Source of the DNA: Clostridiales bacterium
GTDB taxonomy: Bacteria > Bacillota > Clostridia > Oscillospirales > Feifaniaceae
Direction of reading: 5' to 3'
Length of the DNA stretch: 64,000 nt
Assembly: GCA_012719075.1 (NCBI GenBank)
Contig: JAAYBB010000066.1
Coordinates: 24,811-88,810, forward strand
Positions 53,110-61,060 of the stretch are shown here, piece after piece. The position numbers and the translations under genes are program-made. Under the pieces are notes generated by a model. It searched no databases, had not been told where the DNA came from, and worked only from the letters and a program-made list of their open reading frames with translations. Every line of letters begins with the position of its first letter. Position 1 is the stretch's first letter.

Positions 53110-54504
53110 ATGAAAGCATGGGAACGGGAGTACGCCTACATGAAGTCGCAGGTCCCCAAAAAGGACCCCGACCCCGACAACGAGAAGATCTGGGCCTCCG
53201 GCATGGAGGCCTTTGAGGCCGCGCAGGACGCCGGGCTGCGCATGCTCTGGGACTCCACGGTCCCCGGCTCCTATGCCAGGGAGCGGGTGATCGTGGGCGG
53301 CGTACAGGCCCTGGAGAACCGGGGCTACGAGGTGCCGGGCGCCGAGGCGCTGATCGAGCGGGGCATCGAGGCGCTCGAGGCCGGGGACATGACCGCCCTC
53401 TCGCTGGTCACCTGCGAGCTGCAGCTGGCCTGCCGGAACGCCGCCCGGGTCGACTGCGACCCCTACTGGCGCTTTACGGTCTACGAGGACTACGCGCAGT
53501 ACCGCGCCGCGGTCGAGCCGCCGCCCGCCGAGCCGGTGGACGTCGAGGCGGCCGACTTTCTCGACCGCACCCACGCCGGCTGGCTGGGCCAGGTCATCGG
53601 TGGGGCCTTCGGCACCGCGATGGAGGGCTACACCACCGACAACATCTTCAAGACGCTGGGCGAGGTGCGCGACTACCCCCGCAAGCCCAACACCTACAAC
53701 GACGACATCACCTACGAGCTGGCCCTGCTCGAGGGCGTCGAGCGCTACGGCCGGGACCTCACCTCCGACCAGATCGGCCTGCTGTGGACCGCGCTGATCC
53801 CCTTTGGCTGGTCGGCCGAGGACGTTGCGCTGCAAAACCTGCGCCGCGGCATCCGCCCGCCCGAGAGCGGCTCTTTCAACAACCCCTACCGCGAGTGGAT
53901 CGGCGCGCAGATGCGCGGCGGCGTCATCGGCATGCTCTGCCCCGGCGACCCCGGGCGGGCGGCCGAGCTGGCCTGGCGGGACGGCTGCGTCTCCCACCAC
54001 AACAACGGCATCCTGGGCGAGGTCTACAACGCCGTACTGGTCTCGCTGGCCTATGTGGAGTGCAACGTGCGCACGCTGCTGAAGCGGACCCAGGCCCTGC
54101 TCCCGCGGGACAGCCAGTACTACGACGTCGTGGAGTTTGCCATGCAGTGCTGCCGTCAGCACCGCTCCTGGCGCAACGCCTGGCTGTCCTGCGAGCGGCG
54201 CTTCAAAAAGTACAACTGGGTGCACGCCTACCCCAACGTGGCGGCCCAGATCATCGCCCTGTGGTACGGCAACGGCGACTTTGACGAGACGCTGCACCTG
54301 ATCGGCATGTGCGGGCAGGACGTGGACTGCAACGCGGCCCAGATCATGAACGCCCTCGCGGTCATGCTGGGGCGGTCGGGCATCCCCGAGCGCTGGCTGG
54401 CCCCCTTTGGCGACCGGCTGGACACCTATGTGCGGGGCATGAAGCAGATGAGCCTCTCGGGGCTGGCCGAGTGGACCGTAAAGCTGACGAAAAAATTGCA
54501 ATAA
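53110..54504 (+). CDS. Atypical ADP-ribosylglycohydrolase-family protein
   Basis: 464 residues. A helical N-terminal extension of about 145 residues precedes the ADP-ribosylglycohydrolase (DraG-like) domain, recognised by GWLGQVIGGAFGTAMEG (157-173), NDD (197-199) and GQDVDCNAAQIMNAL (402-416). Compared with the standard TDDT and DTDT metal motifs, the Asp residues are kept but the Thr ligands are replaced (Asn197; Cys407). It starts 25 bases after psuG with AAGGAGG upstream, so it belongs to the pseudouridine unit. It may hydrolyse an N-glycosidic bond in a nucleoside rather than ADP-ribosyl protein; that is inference. Confidence 0.87.
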   Translation: MKAWEREYAYMKSQVPKKDPDPDNEKIWASGMEAFEAAQDAGLRMLWDSTVPGSYARERVIVGGVQALENRGYEVPGAEALIERGIEALEAGDMTALSLVTCELQLACRNAARVDCDPYWRFTVYEDYAQYRAAVEPPPAEPVDVEAADFLDRTHAGWLGQVIGGAFGTAMEGYTTDNIFKTLGEVRDYPRKPNTYNDDITYELALLEGVERYGRDLTSDQIGLLWTALIPFGWSAEDVALQNLRRGIRPPESGSFNNPYREWIGAQMRGGVIGMLCPGDPGRAAELAWRDGCVSHHNNGILGEVYNAVLVSLAYVECNVRTLLKRTQALLPRDSQYYDVVEFAMQCCRQHRSWRNAWLSCERRFKKYNWVHAYPNVAAQIIALWYGNGDFDETLHLIGMCGQDVDCNAAQIMNALAVMLGRSGIPERWLAPFGDRLDTYVRGMKQMSLSGLAEWTVKLTKKLQ

Positions 54505-54624
54505 TTTAAGCAATATGCCGAAGGGCGCCGGGGAGCGCGGTGCCCCTAGGGCAGGGGCGGCCGACTGTGGGCACTTTGTCATAATTTCATCACAAAAGAG
54601 TCAATTGATTTTACAGGCTTTTTC

Positions 54625-54653
54625 TTGAACTTGTCTGAAATCCGGCGTATAAT
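54625..54653 (+). promoter_or_regulatory. Promoter of the BMP-type lipoprotein gene
   Basis: -35 TTGAAC (54625-54630), 17 bases, perfect TATAAT (54648-54653). It gives a leader of about 85 bases that can fold (CCCG..CCAT with ATG..CGGG, about 54671-54696). Confidence 0.8.
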
Positions 54654-54746
54654 AGGGCATGTAACGTCAACCCGCCCATAAAAATGTGGCCGGGCTTTGA
54701 CAAAAAAGCACCTCCATTGAACAAAAGAGTAAAGGAGAGCCAACCG

Positions 54747-55880
54747 ATGAAAAAGCTACTTGCGCTGCTTCTCTGCCTGACCATGGTGTTCGCTCTGGCC
54801 GCCTGCACCAAGAAGGACCCCGAAACCCCGCCGGCCGGCGGCGACGACGAAACCCCCGGGGACGAGGTGCGGCCGATCAAGGTGGTCAACCTGATCAACG
54901 GCACGCTGGGTGACCTCTCGTTCTTCGACTCGGCCGAAAACGGCATGAAGATGCTCAAGCAGGAGCTGGGTGACAAGTTTGAATACAGCACCCAGGAGCT
55001 GTCCTACGACAACAACAAGTGGGAGCCGGCGCTGCTGGACGCCTCCGAAGACCCCACGGTCGACGTCATCATCTGCGGCACCTGGCAGATGCAGGAAGTC
55101 CTTGAAAAGCACGCCGACGAGTTCCCGGAGAAGACCTATATCCTCTACGACGCCAGCGTGAACTGGGCCGGCGGCGACTATAAGAACGTCCACTGCATCG
55201 AGTACAAGCAGAACGAGGGCTCCTACCTGGCCGGCGTGCTGGCCGCCTCCATGACCCAGTCGGGCAAGATCGGCTTCCTCGGCGGCATGGACAATCCCGT
55301 CATCAACGACTTCCTGGTGGGCTATATCCAGGGCGCCAAGTCGGTCAAGGACGACATCAAGATCATGCAGTCCTTTGTCGGCAACTTCAACGATTCGGCC
55401 AAGGGCGCCGAGCTCTCGGGCGTGCAGTTTGCCTCGGGTGTGGACATCGGCTTTGCCTGCGCCGGCCAGGCCGGACTGGGCATGTTTGAGGCCGCCGTCA
55501 ACGCGGGCGGCAAGGACTCCGGCCTGCGCATGATCGGCGTCGACTCCGACCAGGCCATGGTGTTTGAGGAGAACGGCCAGCTCGACCGCGCCACCCTGAC
55601 CACCACCTCGATGCTCAAGCGGGTCGACATTTCACTGTACCGCGCCATCCTCGACTATATGGACGGCAAGCTGCAGATGAAGGTCACCAACCGCGTTGGC
55701 ATTGAAGAGGGCTGCATCGGGCTGGCCGACAACAAGTACTATCAGGAGCTGGTCCCGGACGAGGTCAAGACGGCCGTCAAGGCGGCCGAGGACGAGATCG
55801 TGGGCGGTTCGGTCACCGTCGTGACCGCGCTGGGCATGCCGCAGGACGAGCTGGATGCCTACAAGAACGCCGTGAAATAA
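54747..55880 (+). CDS. BMP-family (PnrA-like) nucleoside-binding lipoprotein
   Basis: 377 residues. Signal peptide with lipobox LAAC (Cys20), an acidic/proline linker, then a BMP domain: NLINGTLGDLSFFDSAENGM, QNEGSYLAGVLAA, GKIGFLGGMDNPVINDF and a C-terminal VGVDSDQ-like GVDSDQ. BMP proteins bind nucleosides for ABC import. Downstream of psuK-psuG-ADP-ribosylglycohydrolase but with its own strong promoter. No ABC ATPase or permease follows; a terminator comes 22 bases later. ATG at 54747 after AAAGGAG. Confidence 0.92.
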   Translation: MKKLLALLLCLTMVFALAACTKKDPETPPAGGDDETPGDEVRPIKVVNLINGTLGDLSFFDSAENGMKMLKQELGDKFEYSTQELSYDNNKWEPALLDASEDPTVDVIICGTWQMQEVLEKHADEFPEKTYILYDASVNWAGGDYKNVHCIEYKQNEGSYLAGVLAASMTQSGKIGFLGGMDNPVINDFLVGYIQGAKSVKDDIKIMQSFVGNFNDSAKGAELSGVQFASGVDIGFACAGQAGLGMFEAAVNAGGKDSGLRMIGVDSDQAMVFEENGQLDRATLTTTSMLKRVDISLYRAILDYMDGKLQMKVTNRVGIEEGCIGLADNKYYQELVPDEVKTAVKAAEDEIVGGSVTVVTALGMPQDELDAYKNAVK

Positions 55881-55902
55881 GGCTTTTTGCAAAAAAGAGA
55901 CT

Positions 55903-55938
55903 GCCCCCTTGCGCAGCTGCGCAAGGGGGCGGTTTTTT
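55903..55938 (+). terminator. Strong intrinsic terminator after the BMP gene
   Basis: 14-bp perfect stem (55903-55916 with 55917-55930) followed by TTTTTT (55933-55938). Confidence 0.93.
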
Positions 55939-55972
55939 ATCTGCACGGGTGCGCCTAACCGTATCGGCCGCC

Positions 55973-56146
55973 CACATGCGCGCGCATGTGCCCCCGGCCC
56001 GGGCGAGAACCCCCGGGCGGGGGTTCCCCGCTCCGGCAAAGCCGGAGCGGGTGCCTTTGGGCCGACCGGCCCGGGGGCAACGGGGGCCGGAACGGCCCCC
56101 GTTGGGCGGCCTCTGCAGCGAGGCCCCGCCGGGTTGCAGAGGCCGC
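55973..56146. repeat. Run of five consecutive stem-loops
   Basis: In order: an 18-base perfect palindrome (55973-55990), an 8-bp stem (56007-56026), an 11-bp stem with AAA loop (56027-56051), a 12-bp stem with GAA loop (56078-56104), and a 12-bp stem with 17-base loop (56106-56146). The arms are unrelated to each other. The run lies between two convergent terminators, with no open frame of coding character. Confidence 0.75.
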
Positions 56147-56225
56147 AGGGCCTCCCACCGCCTCCATGCAATCGGAGCCACGTTCCCGGCCAGGGGGGAC
56201 AGCGCCGCTCTGTTGCCAAACGTCA

Positions 56226-56249
56226 AAGAGGCGCCCGCGGGCGCCTCTT
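56226..56249 (-). terminator. Palindromic hairpin after the DUF401 gene
   Basis: Perfect 22- to 24-base palindrome AGAGGCGCCCG/CGGGCGCCTCT; on the minus strand TCTTTG follows. It lies 43 bases past the stop of the leftward gene. Confidence 0.65.
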
Positions 56250-56292
56250 GTTATCTGTCGTCGACCCTTCCCCGAAAGGGGCTGCGCCCCCG

Positions 56293-57498
56293 CTACAGCA
56301 GGGCGGTCAGCAGCGCGTAGTAGCCGATCAAAATGGCGCAGAAGCTCAGCACGACCGGCAGCGTCTTGCGGATCAGCGGCGTCATGCCGATGCCGAAGTA
56401 CTCGGTCACGATGGCCAGGCAGATGTGGGTCGGGCTGAGCTGCATGGCGGCATAGGCGTACCCCATCAGCAGGACCAGCAGCGGCATGCCGGCGCCCGGC
56501 ACCGTGCTGAAGGCCAGCGCCGTGCAGGTGGCCGCGATGGTGTTGGCGCCGCCCACCAGCGTGCCGAAGAAGAACAGCAGCGCAAAGACCAGAAAGGAGG
56601 GCAGCGGCAGGCGGGCAAAGTAGGTCGGCATCACGTCGATGACGCCGACGTGGATCAACACGTCCTTGAAGATGAAGATCAGCAGCGTGTTGGAGATCAT
56701 GCGCTTGTCAAAGGCGCTTGCCGCCATGGGCAGCAGCTCGGCCGGCTTAAAGCGGTCGACCAGGATGTTCAGCAGCAGCACGATGCCGGTCGCCATCCAG
56801 ACCTTCATTTCAAGCACCAGGATCAGCGCGATGACCAAAAACAGCGTCCACACGCTGCGGAACAGGTTGACCAGGTCGTGGAGTCTGTTCTGGCTGGGCA
56901 CATCGCCGGTCTCGCGCGGCACCTTGCGCAGGTAAAAGAAGTGCCCCAGCGCCGCCAGCACCAGCACCATCGGGAACATGCCGGCCACAAAGGCGCCCAC
57001 CGACACCCCGCTCAGCGTGCAGGCGATGATGACACTGGAATAGGTGGGCAGGATGCTCTCGGGAATGTGGCGGTAGTAGCTGGTCACAAAGGTCTTCTCC
57101 TCCACCGAGAGGGCGTCGCCCACCGCGCTGTCGACGATTTCGCCGCAGATCGTGACGGCGGCGGCCGAGGGCAGCAGCCCGATGAAGATGGGGGCCAGCG
57201 AGGCGTTGATGCGCCGGTTGTTGAAAATGCCGTTGAGGGAGCGCTGGGCCCTCAGCAGCTGGCCGCGCTCTTCAAGCATGCGCTGCAGGTATGTAATCAG
57301 GTAGAGCACCAGCAGGATCTCCAGCGTCCCGAGTGAGGTGACCGCGTTCAGCGCCAGTTTTAAAAAGGTTCCGATCGGGATGCCATAGAGCGGTACCGCG
57401 ACAACAATGCCGCCGAGAATGGCCAAAAACAGCGGCCGACGCAGCCACATGAGCCCCAAAATGACGGCAAACACCGCCGCCAGCTTGACAAGCAGCAA
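56293..57498 (-). CDS. DUF401-family membrane transporter-like protein
   Basis: 401 residues with about ten to eleven hydrophobic helices, such as LVKLAAVFAVILGLMW, FLAILGGIVVAVPLYG and LFLVIALILVLEM. Family marks are LAPIFIGLLPSAAAVTICGEIVD (seen as IGLLPSAAA) and MQLSPTHICLAIVTEYF (LSPTHICL). DUF401 belongs to the ion-transporter superfamily; no substrate is known. The start is TTG at 57498, with GGGGGAG upstream; no in-frame ATG fits. It converges on the BMP gene and is unlikely to be part of that pathway. Confidence 0.82.
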   Translation of the reverse strand: MLLVKLAAVFAVILGLMWLRRPLFLAILGGIVVAVPLYGIPIGTFLKLALNAVTSLGTLEILLVLYLITYLQRMLEERGQLLRAQRSLNGIFNNRRINASLAPIFIGLLPSAAAVTICGEIVDSAVGDALSVEEKTFVTSYYRHIPESILPTYSSVIIACTLSGVSVGAFVAGMFPMVLVLAALGHFFYLRKVPRETGDVPSQNRLHDLVNLFRSVWTLFLVIALILVLEMKVWMATGIVLLLNILVDRFKPAELLPMAASAFDKRMISNTLLIFIFKDVLIHVGVIDVMPTYFARLPLPSFLVFALLFFFGTLVGGANTIAATCTALAFSTVPGAGMPLLVLLMGYAYAAMQLSPTHICLAIVTEYFGIGMTPLIRKTLPVVLSFCAILIGYYALLTALL

Positions 57499-57644
57499 GT
57501 CTTCTCCCCCTTTTTTGTCAGGTCCCGGCCCCTGTAAAATCCGCACGCCACCGTGCCGGCCGACCCTGAATTTATTTATTTTAACTAAACAACTGCGCAG
57601 TTAATGTATTGTTTTTGGCTTTTTTGCCCAATTTCGCCACTGAT

Positions 57645-57678
57645 AAAAAGTCACGCCCAACGTGACATCGGGCGTGAC
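57645..57678 (-). terminator. Terminator of the tRNA-Val gene
   Basis: 9-bp stem GTCACGCCC/GGGCGTGAC (57650-57658 with 57670-57678) followed on the minus strand by TTTTT. Confidence 0.9.
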
Positions 57679-57683
57679 TTCTG

Positions 57684-57759
57684 TGGTGGACGCTAACGGA
57701 ATCGAACCGCTGACCCTTTGCACGTCAAGCAAATGCTCTACCGGCTGAGCTAAGCGTCC
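57684..57759 (-). tRNA. tRNA-Val (anticodon GAC), CCA encoded
   Basis: On the minus strand, a 7-bp acceptor stem (GGACGCT with AGCGTCC), D arm GCTC/GAGC, anticodon stem TTTGC/GCAAA with loop TTGACGT (anticodon GAC), variable loop GGGTC, T arm AGCGG/CCGTT with TTCGATT, discriminator A and encoded CCA (57684-57686). All arms pair. It has its own promoter and terminator. Confidence 0.96.
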
Positions 57760-57802
57760 ACGAACCGGGTTGCAACGCCCTGCTTCGGGCGAAGCGATTT
57801 TT

Positions 57803-57831
57803 ATTATATCGCCTTTTCCCCCGAAAATCAA
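57803..57831 (-). promoter_or_regulatory. Promoter of tRNA-Val
   Basis: -35 TTGATT (57826-57831), 17 bases, perfect TATAAT (57803-57808), 44 bases before the tRNA 5' end. Confidence 0.85.
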
Positions 57832-57947
57832 GCCCCAGATTTTTCGATGCGCGCGGCGATGCGCGCGGCGGGCGGTTTGGACCCGGCTGCGCGTCTGCCG
57901 GCTTGCTGTTTTGTGACGACCTTGCCCCTTTGCGCCAAAACCGAGGT

Positions 57948-57976
57948 TTGACAAAACGGGCTTTGTCTAGTAAAAT
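57948..57976 (+). promoter_or_regulatory. Promoter of the M23 peptidase gene
   Basis: Perfect -35 TTGACA (57948-57953), 17 bases, -10 TAAAAT (57971-57976). The leader is about 157 bases long and contains a possible short leader frame. Confidence 0.8.
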
Positions 57977-58095
57977 CAAGGGGAAGATTCCCTGTCCCTT
58001 GCAAAGAGGGGCGCTGTGTTGTCTCTTTTACATCCCTGGATTTAAATCCTTAGGCGATGCATCTCCGCCATTGTGTTTTTATTAAGGAAGGCAAC

Positions 58096-58143
58096 TTGGC
58101 AGATCCCGAACTCAACCACCCGGCACCGAAAGAGAGAGGATGA
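58096..58143 (+). CDS. Possible 15-aa leader peptide upstream of the M23 gene
   Basis: TTG-GCA-GAT ... GGA-TGA, preceded by AAGGAAGG at good spacing, whose TGA overlaps the M23 ATG (ATGA). The M23 ATG itself has its ribosome site (AGAGAGAGG) pressed against it, so coupled translation from this frame is plausible. Peptide reads ADPELNHPAPKERG after the start. Very tentative. Confidence 0.3.
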   Translation: MADPELNHPAPKERG

Positions 58144-60446
58144 AGGCCGCCTTGCAAACCAAGCGATTTTTCGGCGCGCATCAGGAGAGCCCCCCCCCGG
58201 CAGACCGGCAGGACGCCGATCCGGCCGGAGAGGCCAGCCAGCAGGCAGATGCCCCGCTCATCGCACTTGATGACGCAGAGGAGCATGCGTTTTCGGAATA
58301 CCTTCGGGTCTTCCAGCTCCAGCCCACCGACCCACAGCTGCCCGAACCGCCGGCTTCGGCACTCCCTCAGCGGGAGCCCGCCGACCGGGAGGGCTGGAAC
58401 AGCAAAGCCCCGGCCGACTTCACGGCCGACTGGGAGCAGCTCCCCGAGCTGCCCCTGCCGGAGGAGTCGCTGGATATCCTGGGCGACTACCTCGCCCACC
58501 TGTCCGCCGACAGCGAAGAGGGTGCCCCGGCCGCGCAGTCGGGCGCGGGCATCAAGGAGCGCCTGCTGTCGGTCTTTCGGCGCGTAAAGCCGCGGCAGAA
58601 CCGGCAACAGGACGAGGCCGACCCTGCTCCACCCCCCGCCGACGAGCCGGCTGGGGAGGCCCCGGAGGGATCGCGCCCCACTGCGGCGCTGAGCCCCGTC
58701 TTCCAGCTGCGCCGTCCCCCTGTGCTCGACGCGCCCTGGCTGCAAAAGCTCTGCGCCTCGGCCGAGGCGCTGCTGCTGTTCCTGCTGATGCAGTGCTATC
58801 TGATGGGGCTGCGGGTCCGCAAGATCGCGGCCTTCTTCGCCGCCAGGTTCGTCGCGGCCTGGCGCACCGCGGGCAACTTTGTGCACTACCGGCGTTGGAA
58901 AAAGACCGCCAGGAAGCTGCGCACCGAACCGCTTGGGGAGGATGCCGCCCGCAACGCGCTGCTGCCGGCCCCCAGCTTTGACGTGGTGGCCGCCTTTGAG
59001 CGCATGGAGGCGCGCGCCCTCGCGCGGGGCATCTCGCTGCTCACCGGCATCCCGCGCAGCGAAATTGTCCCCTATGCCGACCGGCGCACGCGCAACCGCT
59101 ATCTGCGCACCTTTACCAAGCGCTGCACCACCGTCTTTATCCCGGCCGCCTCGGTGCTGCTGCTCTGTGCCCTGCTCTATTCGGTCAGGGACTACACGCT
59201 GGGCATCCGCGTCTTTCTCGAGGGCCAGGAGGTGGCCCTGGTGAAGGAGGAGGCCGACTACCAGGCCGTGGTCGCGCGCGTCGAGCGCTATGTCTCGGAC
59301 ATCACCGGGACCCGCTACGAGCTGCGCGCCGTCCCCACCTTCAATGTCGCCCTGCTGAACAAAAATGAGCTCGGCGACTACGAGGCGCTTGAGACGGCCC
59401 TGCTGCAGAGCGCGGGCGACGTGATCAAGGAGAGCTGCGGCCTCTATGTGGACGGGCAGCTGATCGCCGTCAACGACGACGGTGAGGCGCTGCGCCAACT
59501 GCTGGACTCCCTCAAGCTACGCTATGCCGAGAACCCCGGGGACGAGCTGCCCGAGTTTGTGCAGGATGTGCGGGTCGAGCCCGGCCTCTATGCCCGCAGC
59601 CTCTCGAAGTCGCTGCCCGACATCGAGGGCATTCTGACCTCCAGCGTGCAGGAGGAGGTCGTCTATGTCATTCAGCCGGGCGATCTGATGGGCACCATCG
59701 CCCCCCGGTTCGACATGACGGTCGCACAGCTCAAAGCCCTCAACCCGACGGTCGACGAGCGCCGCCTGCGCGAGGGCAACGAGCTGGTGGTCTCGCGCGC
59801 CACCCCCTTCCTGACCATCAAGGCGGTCAAGCAGCTGCAGTACAGCGAGCCCATCCCCTTCCAGCGCGAGGTGCAGTCGGACAGCAGCATGTACACCTAC
59901 GAGTCCAAAATCAAGGTAAAGGGGCAGGAGGGCCTGATCTCGGTCGTGGCCGAGGTCTGCGAGATTGACGGCATTGAGATCAGCCGCCAGGAGCTCACCC
60001 GCACCGTGCTCAACGAGCCCGTCACGCAGGTGGAGATCAAGGGCACGAAGACCCCGCCCGCCACCGCCCCCACCGGCTCCTTCCGGCAGCCGGTCGTCGG
60101 CGGCGTGGTCACCTCCCGCTTTGGCCTGCGGCGCGGCAGCCAGCACACCGGCATCGACATCGGCCTGCCGGTCGGCACCACCATCGTGGCGGCCGACGGC
60201 GGCACCGTGACCTTCGCCGGGTGGAGCGGCAGCTACGGCTATATCGTCAAGATCTCCCATGGCAGCAGCACCGAGACCTGGTACGCCCACTGCAGCGCCA
60301 TGCTGGTGTCGGCCGGGGACCAGGTGGCCAAGGGACAGCCCATCGCACGGGTGGGCAACACCGGCCGCAGCACCGGGCCCCACCTGCACTTTGAGGTGCG
60401 CATCGGCGGCCGGGCGGTCAACCCTGCCCCCTATATCGGCAGATAG
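58140..60446 (+). CDS. Membrane-anchored M23 peptidase with LysM and G5 domains
   Basis: 768 residues. A proline- and acid-rich cytoplasmic region of about 200 residues, a hydrophobic stretch near 205-225, a second, clearer membrane helix near 330-350 (FIPAASVLLLCALLYSV), then outside: a linker, LysM (about 505-550, VYVIQPGDLMGTIAPRF), G5 (about 560-640) and an M23 endopeptidase with HTGID and GPHLHFEV, the zinc ligands HxxxD and HxH. It should cleave peptidoglycan peptides. The ATG at 58140 overlaps the stop of a small upstream frame. The long cytoplasmic N terminus is unusual. Confidence 0.92.
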   Translation: MKAALQTKRFFGAHQESPPPADRQDADPAGEASQQADAPLIALDDAEEHAFSEYLRVFQLQPTDPQLPEPPASALPQREPADREGWNSKAPADFTADWEQLPELPLPEESLDILGDYLAHLSADSEEGAPAAQSGAGIKERLLSVFRRVKPRQNRQQDEADPAPPPADEPAGEAPEGSRPTAALSPVFQLRRPPVLDAPWLQKLCASAEALLLFLLMQCYLMGLRVRKIAAFFAARFVAAWRTAGNFVHYRRWKKTARKLRTEPLGEDAARNALLPAPSFDVVAAFERMEARALARGISLLTGIPRSEIVPYADRRTRNRYLRTFTKRCTTVFIPAASVLLLCALLYSVRDYTLGIRVFLEGQEVALVKEEADYQAVVARVERYVSDITGTRYELRAVPTFNVALLNKNELGDYEALETALLQSAGDVIKESCGLYVDGQLIAVNDDGEALRQLLDSLKLRYAENPGDELPEFVQDVRVEPGLYARSLSKSLPDIEGILTSSVQEEVVYVIQPGDLMGTIAPRFDMTVAQLKALNPTVDERRLREGNELVVSRATPFLTIKAVKQLQYSEPIPFQREVQSDSSMYTYESKIKVKGQEGLISVVAEVCEIDGIEISRQELTRTVLNEPVTQVEIKGTKTPPATAPTGSFRQPVVGGVVTSRFGLRRGSQHTGIDIGLPVGTTIVAADGGTVTFAGWSGSYGYIVKISHGSSTETWYAHCSAMLVSAGDQVAKGQPIARVGNTGRSTGPHLHFEVRIGGRAVNPAPYIGR

Positions 60447-60572
60447 CGTACTGGCTTTTCGGCCTGTTCCACTCATCACGCCGATAAGTTTGGACAGGTA
60501 GGGCATTGATTTTTCAGCCGGTCCAGCCATCAGCGCCGATAACTTTGACGTTTTCCCCATGTCTTCTGCAGC

Positions 60573-60597
60573 GGGGCGGCCCCGACGGGGCCGCCCC
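60573..60597 (+). terminator. Hairpin after the M23 gene
   Basis: 11-bp stem GGGGCGGCCCC/GGGGCCGCCCC with GAC loop, then TGTCTTGTC. It lacks a solid T-run. Confidence 0.55.
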
Positions 60598-60630
60598 TGT
60601 CTTGTCAAAAAGCCCCCCGTTGGGGGGTGC

Positions 60631-60724
60631 CTGCCCGCGCGGGCGCGCGGGTAGAATGTACCGCACGCCGGCGCCTCCTACGTAGTGAGCTTGTGTCTGC
60701 CCGCGCGGGCGCGCGGGCAAAATG
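60631..60724. repeat. Pair of 28-bp direct repeats, 66-bp period
   Basis: Copies at 60631-60658 and 60697-60724 share CTGCCCGCGCGGGCGCGCGG and the AATG end, differing at two positions. Each copy is itself GC-palindromic. The period equals that of the unrelated pair at 27631-27724. Confidence 0.75.
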
Positions 60725-60885
60725 CGGGCCGCGCGCGTGGCATGGGGGACATTCATCCAGGGGCTGCTCTTTACCGCCCGCGAGAAGGCGGCATTTTTTC
60801 CTGTGTAGCTCCGCCCTCCTTCTCCCCCTGCGCGCGTGCCGTCGGCCTTTATTTTGAAAAACGCCTGCATTTTTAAATTTCCCCT

Positions 60886-60914
60886 TTGCATTGTCGGCCC
60901 GTTTGTGGTAAACT
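60886..60914 (+). promoter_or_regulatory. Promoter of rpsB-tsf
   Basis: -35 TTGCAT (60886-60891), 17 bases, -10 TAAACT (60909-60914). A leader of about 140 bases follows, with possible pairing (GGTGC..GCACC, 60967-61000) that may serve S2 autoregulation. Confidence 0.7.
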
Positions 60915-61060
60915 ATTGAAGCCGTTATTGGCCATTTCTCATTTCACACACCCCGACAGCCGCGTCCGGTGCCGTTTGGGCGGCGCGCTTCCTGCGCACC
61001 GACGGTGGGCGGTCAGGCCAAGGCGGGGTGGCGGAAAAACCAAAGGAGGAAATTTAACCC

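Noticed and set aside
54654-54746. Purine- or deoxyguanosine-type riboswitch in the leader of the BMP gene
   Set aside because: The leader can fold into a stem, but the conserved core bases of purine riboswitches are not present and no expression platform is seen.
60514-60891. A 125-codon minus-strand frame upstream of rpsB
   Set aside because: It spans the direct repeats and the M23 terminator, has repeated peptide pieces only because of the DNA repeats, and lacks a ribosome site.
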